Positions 36,346 to 45,343 of a stretch of DNA of 61,873 bases are shown piece after piece (within the stretch, counting starts at the first letter, position 1; every line of letters begins with the position of its first letter). The stretch is from the NCBI GenBank assembly GCA_003833135.1, contig QZLH01000495.1, forward strand, positions 1 to 61,873, written 5' to 3'. The DNA comes from Oehlia diaphana (Eukaryota > Glomeromycota > Glomeromycetes > Glomerales > Glomeraceae). Under the pieces are notes generated by a model. The model made no database searches and was not told the DNA's origin. It saw nothing but the letters and a program-made list of their open reading frames with translations. Both the position numbers and the translations under genes were made by a program.

Positions 36346-36820
36346 TCGAGGACAAAACTTTACTATTTCTCTGTTCGGCTCTTAAAAAATAAATTCATTC
36401 ACGAAGTTGAATCTGCAATCACAATAATTGCCGTATATCAGAAACAACTAATTTGCACAGTATATACATAAACAAGAAAATTAAGAAAATTTGTTAAAGA
36501 TAGAAACTCTCATTTATATTCCTGTATTCCTGATTTGGGCAATTATCCGGAATCGCTAAGCTTAGGCGGCTATTTTTGCGATAAACTATATCACAATATA
36601 CAGTATTGTCCTGGACTTAGTTTTTATGAAACTAGCTATAATCGGAAAACATTTCTGATTCTTTATATAACGAGACAACTTAATTTCAAATTGAAACGAT
36701 TACAATGCATTTATTTGCTCCACAAATAATATTTTTCTATTTTTCGCAAATAAATTAAGACACAATTTTTTATTGTTATACAACAAAAGTTAATGAAATG
36801 TCTTTATCAAAAAAAAAAAA

Positions 36821-36935
36821 AAACTCTAATTTTAGAAAACTTTCCATGAAACATTTGGGATTTCCGCATACAATCTTGCAGATCGGCATTTCATTTATAT
36901 ATGTGCACAAACTTTTATCATTGTCGACCTATCTT
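36821..36935 (+). promoter_or_regulatory. conserved upstream block of Kelch gene 2
   Basis: ACTCTAATTTTAGAAAACT, ATGAAACATTTGG and CATTTCATTTATATA are shared in the same order with 40318-40410 ahead of Kelch gene 3. The TATATA word about 80 bp before the ATG at 36975 may serve as TATA element. The conservation shows common descent; promoter activity is inference. Confidence 0.45.
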
Positions 36936-36974
36936 TTTCTTAAAAGAAAAAAAAAGAGTAAAGAAAAAGAGAAA

Positions 36975-38341
36975 ATGAATAAGTTCACATTATTTTTGAT
37001 AACATTGTCATGTTTACTTCAAATTGTAAACTCTCAGCTAAGCCCTAATTTACGTAAATTATTTAGTGCAATTCTCATCGAAAAAAAACTTTACATTTAT
37101 GGTGGGTTTATGGATAAAGAAGATGCAAATGCTCAAAAAACTCCAGATGATAGATTTTTTTATCTTGATGTATCAATTCCTTTTGATACTTCAAACTTGC
37201 CATGGAGGACGATACCAGATAATGTAAAAAATTTACCTTTAGAATCTTTGTCATCAATATTTACCGGAGGTTTGGCAGCAAGTGTTGGAGGTGTAAAAAA
37301 TGAAACGATATTCTTTTTTAATAATGAAAAAGATAGTACAACATCACCAGTTCACTCTTACAATTCATTAAATAATGTATGGAATACACAAAATTTATCC
37401 GGAGTTAGACCTATTGGTAGAAACCAAATGAGAGCTATTACTGATAATAACGGGAAAATATATTTTCTTACTGGGTTTGATTTCACTGCTCAAGAGGTAA
37501 ATCGTGCCAATGGATTATTTATTTGTGATACAATAAATTTAAACTGTGTAATAAAAAATGCTCCTTTGTCTAGACTTGGTTATGGTGTTACCTTATTACC
37601 AAATGGAAATTTAGTTTACATGGGCGGAGGTGATAGAAATTATGTTCCTATTTCAGATGGTTTTAAAGTGATATATTTATACGATCCAATTAATGATAAA
37701 TGGGATTCAAAAGTCACTACAGGAAACATTCCACCTGGTGATGTTGGTATAACAACAGTACTTGGATTAAATAGGGATAAAATAATTCTTTTTGGAGGTA
37801 ATAATGGTGATAGTAATAATTTATATGTATTAGATACTACAAACTATGAATGGTATGTACCAGAAGTTAGAGGAAAAGCACCTGTATTCAAACGCGGTGA
37901 ACATTGTGCTAATGTAATTGGGAAATATATGGTTGTAACATTTGGTAAGCGTACTTTTATTTGTAAAATTATTTATTATTATTCTTCTTATTTATAACGA
38001 TTATTTTAGGTTCCAATGGTGTCCTTCAAGCTAAATATAGAACGGTTGGTGAGAGTGATGTACTTTTGCTTGACATTAGTAGTGAATCAGAATATATTTG
38101 GACGACTTCTTTTGACCCTTCTTCATTAACAAATAACTCCACGTCATCAGTTTCCTTACCATCCTTACCGTCAAAATCGAAAAAATATTTTGTTATTAAA
38201 ATTGGTTTTATTGTTGGTTTATTACTAATTATTATATCAATAGGAGTTTTCATGTTTGTAAGAAGACGTAAAAAAAATGCAAATGTCATTCCGACTCCTG
38301 GCGATGATTATGCGTTGCATTATGACAAATCTAAACTTTAG
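36975..38341 (+). CDS. Kelch-repeat type I membrane protein (copy 2)
   Basis: Two exons, 36975-37944 and 38010-38341, give 433 aa. I chose the ATG of MNKFTLFLITLSCLLQIVNS because it starts a signal peptide; the frame is open further upstream from 36798, but that extension is lysine-rich 5' leader. Blades: KLYIYGGF, NLVYMGGGD, DKIILFGGNNGDSNNLYVLD, YEWYVPEVRGKAPVFKRGEH. The stalk (ESEYIWTTSFDPSS and a Ser/Thr run) leads to a membrane helix (KIGFIVGLLLIIISIGVFMF), RRRKK and the tail motif VIPTPGDDY...HYDKS. The intron sits at the same place as in copies 1 and 3. Identity to copy 3 is high throughout, pointing to recent duplication. Likely a surface protein with a ligand-binding propeller; function unproven. 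Confidence 0.88.
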
Positions 38342-38869
38342 TATATTTAAAAACAACACCATCGTATTTAGAATTTATATATAATCTACTAGTGAGTAAA
38401 ATCTGTTATTATAATAATATACAGCTATTAGTATATATTTTTTGTAGTAAATCTTTAAAAATAAGATTTGGCGAATTTTATTGAATACATTGTTATGTAA
38501 CATTTATCTTCGTATTTTTTTTATTATAAATTCACGAAACTTTAAAAATATTTAAGTGCAATAATTTAAATTTTATAGTAAAATATTACTCTAAATTGTA
38601 ATATTAATAATTAAAATAATTTTTTAAATTTTATTATTAACGAATTTTCTTCATTAAATGTTGTTCTTATAATATTTGTAAATAAACTTTCCTAACTTTC
38701 CTATAAAATTCTTTTTTTAAATCCAATAGTTTTAAGAAAAATACTCCTCGTTTAAGCAGTATCTAAAATTTTTATACCACGTGACCATTGCGTCACCCGT
38801 GCGTCATTCGCGTCATAAATATCCTGGAATAGTGAAACTGATCCACTGTGTATTACAATTCATTCAGTT

Positions 38870-39375
38870 CATTCAATTTACTGTAAAGAATTGAACTTTA
38901 AGACTTTTATTAATTAAATTGGTGTCACTTCTTCCGGACTAAATTTCTTTTATCTATCCTTTTTTTTTCATTTATTTGACTTCTATCAAACATATTTTTA
39001 TTCATTCTTTAATTAGTTTAACATCATGTCCCATTTATTTAATTTATTAATGACTTCTTATTAATATCTTCTTCTGCATAAAAGTAGAGTTTCGATCCGT
39101 AGCGGTTTTATCCTGTTTTTATCCGGATACCGACTCGGTTAATTTAGGCTGGGGCCACCAAAATTAATAAAAATTTATGGAATAATATTATTTTAATTCT
39201 GGCCGAAATTATAGTCTACTCAAAGCCGAAATTTGTAACCTTTTTTAATCATAATCCCACGTTAAAATATTTTAGGTTTTATACGGATCGAAACACTACA
39301 TAAAAGTTGTATATGATTGATTTGATGTCGCTTAAACTTTTATATATCGCTTCAAGACTTGTTTGTGCATGCGCA
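38870..39375 (-). pseudogene. GGT 3'-exon fragment B
   Basis: The plus-strand text TTAACATCATGTCCCATTTA, TTATTAATGACTTCTT and CTTCTTCTGCATA matches the last exon of the intact GGT (45470-45550), as does CTTCAAGACTTGTTTGTG (compare 45627). Flanking match starts near 38876 (CAATTTACT) with the 3' flank of GGT. It has many indels and is interrupted by a 214-bp transposon at 39085. Only the last exon is represented, so it was truncated at duplication. Confidence 0.75.
39085..39298. mobile_element. 214-bp hAT-like MITE with 8-bp target duplication
   Basis: The ends are TAGAGTTTCGATCCGTA and the inverse of TAGTGTTTCGATCCGTA. They are flanked by the perfect direct repeat CATAAAAG at 39077-39084 and 39299-39306. 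TAG-starting ends and 8-bp duplications are hAT features. It sits inside GGT fragment B: removing the element and one repeat restores alignment with the intact GGT exon. The interior is non-coding. Confidence 0.85.
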
Positions 39376-39500
39376 ATTTTTAACATAGAATGTTTTTGTA
39401 CACTGTAAAGAATATATTACATTGAGCATTTATTAAGCCCAATGTTTAAATGGATGGGAAAAACAATCGTCACTTGTTAAATGGGAGAAAACAAATATTT
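39373..39500. repeat. duplicated upstream block, copy B
   Basis: Contains CATGCGCAATTTTTAACATA, ATATTACATTGAGC, AGCCCAATGTTTAAATGG and CAATCGTCACTTGTTAAATG, homologous to copies A (36185-36345) and C (42870-42990). Copy B lacks the AATATTGATATGTG part. Confidence 0.65.
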
Positions 39501-40317
39501 GTGGTTGGAATCCCGACATCCATAATCTCATAATCCGACACTAAAATCCTGAGATTCAAATAAATTTATTAATTTTTCCGCTTATCTTTTCTTTAATTAA
39601 GCAAATTAATTAAAAGTCTTAATCTCATAATCAAATTATAAAGAAAAGGTTGTCAATAATCTTCTTTATTAATTTAAAGGTCTTTTTTTTCGCTTTGAAC
39701 GTTGCTCATCACGAAGAATACATCAGCTTAAACATCTACTTGTTTTTATCCTTTTTGTGATATCACAAGCTCACAAATTTCACATTATTTTAAAAAATTC
39801 GATTTTCTAACTAAAAAAAAAAATACACTAATTAGAATTAAAATTTTACAAATATTTTGTGATAATTTAAATATTTTGTGTTAGTAATGCAAATGGCCGA
39901 ATATAAGACTTTAAGACTCCTCATTTTTTTAAATTTTTTTTTTTTTAAAAAAAAAAACTTTAGGTTTGCCTGTCAGGATTTTATACTGTCAAGTTTCAAT
40001 AACTGTTGGAATTTTGATCAGGATTTTAGTGTCGAGTTTATTGACTGTCAAGTGGCAAGCTCCCACTCATTATATGAATAAAAAAAAAGAATTGCTAAGT
40101 ATAAAACTATTACTAATTATTTTTTTTTTTCTTACGCAGCCGCATTTTTGATTTGTCAGCCATCAGGAATCCTAAACCGGGTGACAAACAGGTTGTCTTT
40201 ATGAGGGTTCAGAAATTGGAAACAAACATATCTGAAACAGTTTAATTTCAAGTGCATTTATTTGTATCACAAACAGTGGTTTTCAATGATCCATTAAAAT
40301 ACAATAAAGTCAATTTA

Positions 40318-40410
40318 ACTCTAATTTTAGTAAACTCTTTATGAAACATTTGGAGTTTAAACTAATCATTTCATTTATATACGTTTAAAATTTTTGTCAT
40401 CAACGTCTTA
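40318..40410 (+). promoter_or_regulatory. conserved upstream block of Kelch gene 3
   Basis: ACTCTAATTTTAGTAAACTC, ATGAAACATTTGGAG and CATTTCATTTATATACG match the block before Kelch gene 2 at 36821-36935. A purine run follows up to the ATG at 40441. Confidence 0.45.
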
Positions 40411-40440
40411 CCCTTTTTTTTGAGAAAAAAGAAAAAAAAA

Positions 40441-41874
40441 ATGAAAAATTTCACGTTATTCTTAATAACGTTACTATGTTTATTTCAAATTATAAACGCT
40501 CAATTAAGTCCTAATGTACGTAAATTATTTAGTACAGTTCACATCGAAAAAAAACTTTACGTTTATGGTGGTTTTATGGATAACGAAAATGTAAATGCTC
40601 AAAAAACTCCAGATGATAGATTTTTTTATCTTGATGTATCAATTCCTTTTGATACTTCAAACTTGCCATGGAGAACGATACCGGATAATGCAAAAAATTT
40701 ACCTCTAGGATCTTTATCATCAATATTTACCGGAGGTTCGGCAGCAAGTATTGGAGGGGTAAATAATGAAACAATATACCTTTTTAATAATGAGAATGAT
40801 AATAAAACATCAATTCTCTCTTATAATTCACAAAGTAATATATGGAATACACAAAATTTTTCGGGAGTTAAACCTATCGGTAGGAATCAAATAAAAGCTG
40901 TTACTGATTATACCGGAAAAATATATTTGCTTACTGGGTTTGATATTATTGCCCAAGGAGTAAAACGTACAAATGGATTATTTATTTGTGATACGATAAA
41001 TTCAAATTGTGTAATAAAAGATGCTCCTTTATCAAGACTTGGTTATGGTGTTACTTTATTACCAAATGGCAATTTAGTTTACATGGGCGGAAGTGATAAA
41101 ACTTATGCGCCTATTTCAGATAATTTTAAATTGATATATATTTATGATACAATTAATGATAGATGGGATTCAAAAATTACTATTGGAAACTTTCCACCTA
41201 GTGATGCTGGCGTAACAACAGTACTTGGATTAAATGGGGATAAAATAATCCTCTTTGGAGGCGTTAATGGTGATGATAATAATCTATATGTCTTAAATCT
41301 TGCAAATTTTGAATGGTATGTACCAAAAACTAGAGGAAAAGGTCCCGTATTTAAACGTGGTCAACATTGTGCCAATGTAATTGGAAAATATATGGTTTTA
41401 ACATTTGGTAAGAATTTCTTTATTTCTTTATTAGTAAAATCGTGTTATTATTAGTTTTTTATTTATTTATTTATAATAATGATTATTTTAGGTTCCAATG
41501 GCGTTACTGAAGTTAAATATAGATCAAGTGGCGAAAGTGATGTACTTTTGCTTGATATTAGCAATGATTCAGAATATGTTTGGACGACTTCTTTTGATCC
41601 TACTTCATTAGTAACAACTAATTCAACGTCATCAGTTCCCTTACCATCAAATTCATCAGGATCTAAAAACGATTTAGTTATTAAAATTGGTATTCCAGTT
41701 GGTTTAATAGTACTTATTATTATATTAATAGGTATTTTCTTGTTTATAAGAAGACGTAAAAATGAACAATCAGCCATTCCAACTCCTGGCAATGCGTATT
41801 ATGATAAACGTAAAAATGCAAAAATGGTTATTCCAACTCCTGGCAGTATACATTATGATAAAACTAATATCTAA
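40441..41874 (+). CDS. Kelch-repeat type I membrane protein (copy 3)
   Basis: Two exons, 40441-41407 and 41492-41874, give 449 aa. The signal peptide is MKNFTLFLITLLCLFQIINA. Blades include KLYVYGGF, NLVYMGGSD, DKIILFGGVNGDDNNLYVLN and FEWYVPKTRGKGPVFKRGQH. After SGESDVLLLDISNDSEYVWT come a Ser/Thr/Pro-rich stalk and a membrane helix (KIGIPVGLIVLIIILIGIFL), then RRRK. The tail carries the IPTPG motif twice (AIPTPGNAYYDK and VIPTPGSIHYDK), an internal duplication absent from copies 1 and 2. The intron position and phase equal those of the paralogues. Role as for the family: probable cell-surface propeller with a short signalling or sorting tail. Confidence 0.88.
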
Positions 41875-42238
41875 AAATAATATTTATTTAGAATATATTG
41901 TATATGTAAATAAATAATCTATTGAGTAAAATCTGTTATTAATTTGCATTGTAATAATATTAATTTAGACGTTTGATTCGTGTAACATTTATTTATAATT
42001 CGCGTTTTATTAGAAACAAAAAATTTTATGTAAAAAGTTACTTTAAATTGTATGTAATATTAAAGAAGAATTCACTAACGAGAGAAACCCTAAAAATTAA
42101 CAAAAAATTCATTTCAGATACACGGTTTTTCAGGGGAAACTCACAGAAATAACAATAGTTTTGGATTTAATAATTAAAATAATTTTTTTTATTATTCCAT
42201 GACATTCTTTTTTAATTCCAATAGTTAAGTATTTCACG

Positions 42239-42446
42239 GATTTACCGTAGTAACACCACCAATTTTATAATTAAAATTTCACCCCACGTGACCGGTGATA
42301 TTTAAGGGGTTGTGAAAAAAATAATTTTGGAAGGCAAAAAAACACTAAGTTCCTCAGATAAATATAAATAGTGAAAACACGGTGGGGTGTGCTGCCGGTG
42401 ATGAATATTATTAGGTCATGTGGGGTGAAAAATTTAGTGGTGTTAC
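42239..42446. mobile_element. 208-bp MULE-like MITE, 9-bp target duplication
   Basis: TATTTCACG at 42230-42238 is repeated exactly at 42447-42455. The element begins GATTTACCGTAGTAACACC and ends GGTGGTGTTAC-like; inner arms are TTTCACCCCACGTGACC and the inverse GGTCATGTGGGGTGAAA. The inner arm and the ATTTACC end are shared with the element at 48426-48645. A 9-bp duplication fits Mutator-like elements. Non-coding. Confidence 0.8.
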
Positions 42447-42589
42447 TATTTCACGACGCGTAGCCATGTGATTTTATTAGTAGACATTTTAAGTAATTAC
42501 TAAACATAAATTATGAAAATAAATTATTGACAAATCTTTATTTCTTTTAATTATTTATTTTAGTTTGATTCAATATATTAATGAAATAG

Positions 42590-42860
42590 TGAAAACTGAT
42601 CAGTTAATTTAAAAAGTGAATAATTCGATAAATTTACTGATTTTATTAAATTGATTATTCAACCGCCATATTATCATTTTCAGGATCACTTCCTTCAGCC
42701 CAAATAAGTTTTCCACTTTTCTTATCCATTCTTTTTTCAATAATTTGACCTCTACTATCCTTTAATTATTTTAATTCTTTACTAATACCTTCTTTTGCAA
42801 ATGCTATAAAAGTGGTATATGATGGATTTAATGGATTATCTTCGCATATTCTTGGATACT
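42590..42860 (-). pseudogene. GGT 3'-exon fragment C
   Basis: The plus strand reads GATCACTTCCTTCAGCCCAA, ATAAGTTTTCCACTTTTCTT and CAATAATTTGACCTCTAC, near-identical to 45380-45440 in the intact GGT. Two internal deletions remove the parts matching about 45447-45463 and 45476-45508. The fragment continues to CATATTCTTGGAT (compare 45604). The upstream CTGATCAGTTAATTT also matches the 3' flank of GGT at 45274. It is a truncated copy of the last exon. Confidence 0.8.
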
Positions 42861-42869
42861 ATAAATATT

Positions 42870-42990
42870 GTACATATTACATTCAGTTGTAGACAAAAAT
42901 AAAAAGTATTGATATGTGGCAAATTGAGAAAAACATTTCTTAAACCCAAAGTTTAAAACAATTGTTGCTTGTTAAAGTGAGAAAACAAAT
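42870..42990. repeat. duplicated upstream block, copy C
   Basis: GTACATATTACATTCAG, AGTATTGATATGTGGCAAATT and CCCAAAGTTTAAAACAATTG repeat the block found before Kelch genes 2 and 3. Here no Kelch coding sequence follows, so a third downstream Kelch copy was probably lost or never included. Confidence 0.65.
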
Positions 42991-42999
42991 TTCAAAGAT

Positions 43000-45343
43000 T
43001 GAAGAGAAAAATTTTGATATAACTTGAAAATTTTATTCATGAATTTGAACCTACAACCATAATAATTGTCAATCTTATATGAATTATATCTGAAACTATA
43101 ATTGCATCCATTATACTGATATAAAAAAAAATTTTTTTGGCAAAAATAAAAACTATTGAAAGTATTAATAAACATTCAAAACTATTATTAATTGTAATTC
43201 AAATAAAAAGAATAGGACCTTTCCAATTTTTAATCAAATGGTTTGATATTTTTGATAAAAGAAATATTTAATATGAAGCTTAAAATTTTATTAAATAATA
43301 TTAATTAAAACACATGTACAATATTGCCTATTAAGTAATAACTAGAAATAAAACCTAAATAAATTTCAAAATCTTACTTTAAAGATAAAGTATTATACTT
43401 ATTTATTCTAGAAAATATATTACAATATAAAACATTTCAATAAAATCAATTTAATAAATTATATTTCATCTTTTTATTTTATAATTACTAGTTAATGAAT
43501 TAATATTGTAAAAATCATAAAATTTTTCTTTTTAAATTAAATAACTTTATAAATACTAATTTTAAAAATTTAAAAATATATGTTTTAAATAAATTAAGTT
43601 TTTTTTAATTATTATAAAAATTATTTTATTTAGTAAAAATTTCAAATTATTTAGTTAAAAATTAATTAATTTACTAATATAAGATAAATACATTTAAATA
43701 GATTTTTTTATTGAAATTATATTTTTATTTAAATATAACCATATTTTAAAAATATATTTAAAAAAAAAATTTTTGTAATTAATTAATTTTTAAATAATAC
43801 CTTTTTAATATTGAAATTAAATAGTTATTTTTGTAACAAATTATATTTAAAGATGGTCATCAGTCCTAAAAGATTACAGTCTCATGATCTTATATCTTAA
43901 AAAGACAGATTAATCCATCTTGATATAGGACTATGATCTTTCAGTTCTGTAATATGCATAATAAGACCGACGGTCTTTTTAAGAACTGTAGTCTTTTTAA
44001 AACTGATTAGTTTTTTTTCTTTTTTCTGCAAATAAAAAATTTTTTTATTACTTTACTAGAAACAGTCTTTCAGAAACTATTACAAATGCATCTTATAAGC
44101 AAATCATATATAAAAATGATGTATAAAAACACTATAAAAACAGATTTATTATACTTTATTAACGTTAATTTTCTTGAAACAGTTTTTCTAAAGTTTCAAT
44201 ATAATATAATAACTTATATATAAAGACTGATACAAAGATTAGGTTAGTTTCAGAACTGATTCTACTGCATCAAAAAAAATGAAAAAATCACAATCTGGTT
44301 CTACAAATCCTAGTTCAGAGCTGAATAAGACCAGTAGGACCGATGATCATTTTTAATTATATTATAATATTAATTTCTGAATTTTATAATTTAACATTAC
44401 TAATTATATTTTATAATATGATTTATACATTTTTTATTTTAATAATTTGATTAAACTAATACTATTAATATAATAATTATTTTATATTATGGTACTTATT
44501 AATACTGTTACTTCTATTTTTTTAAATTTAAATTTTTTAAATTTTTTTATTTTGCAATATTTTCAATATAAAAAATAAGAGTATTAATTAAACTTCTTTT
44601 TTAATTATTTTTAAAAATACTGAATAATTTTAATTAAAGCAATTTTTTAATTTAAGTTATAATTTTTGTAAAAATATATATTGTAATATTAAATATTAGT
44701 AATATATTTTAGTAAAGTTATAATATAATATTTAATTTGTAATTGGTTAATTATTTAAATGTATAACCAATTTTTTTTAAATAATAAAATAAAGTATTTA
44801 TTTTATAAATATTAATTTTTTATTTTTTATTAATAATATGCATTTTTATATACTAATACAATAATACTAATATTTGCTTATAATGATGCTTTTTTTTGGT
44901 TTTTTATTTTACAATTAATAAAAATTCTGATATGCTGATTTTTTTATATTATTTTATAAGTAATTACTATAATAATTTTTATAATTCTTATTATATGTTT
45001 GATAAAACTGATACAATAGAAACCTGTTTTATATAATTTATTAAAATTATTTTTTTAACAAATTATTATAAAAAAAAAGGAATTATAATAGAATTACCAG
45101 CTGGATAATTATCTAATTTTGGCTCATATTATGCTAAAAAAAAAATTTAGTATAAGCTTTTATATATATTTAGTAAAAAATTAATCATAAAATTTCTTAA
45201 GTTTAAATTAATTAGATAATACTGATTCAAATTATGTTAGTATAATTTAGAATATTATGGTGAATTGGTAAAACTAATCAGTTAATTTATCATTTTTATT
45301 AAACTGGACAATTCAATAAATTTACTAAGAATTTATAAAATTA
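43000..45343. other. AT desert
   Basis: Almost pure A/T except for the transposon-like insert at 43848-44354. No gene or exon is recognisable. Confidence 0.65.
43848..44354. mobile_element. 507-bp non-autonomous DNA transposon, 9-bp target duplication
   Basis: The left end TAAAGATGGTCATCAGTCCT and the right end AGGACCGATGATCATTTTT are imperfect inverted repeats. AATTATATT occurs directly outside both ends (43839-43847 and 44355-44363). The interior is rich in CAGTCTT/AAGACTG-like words and non-coding. A 9-bp duplication suggests a Mutator-like family, though in this A/T background the duplication could partly be chance. Confidence 0.6.

Noticed and set aside
36798..36974. N-terminal extension of Kelch gene 2
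   Set aside because: It is a lysine-rich in-frame leader; the next ATG (36975) begins a signal peptide like those of the paralogues, and the same upstream DNA before copy 3 is non-coding.
38775..38830. CCACGTGACC as a third member of the MULE-like MITE family
   Set aside because: Only one arm is present; the opposite arm and target duplication are missing.
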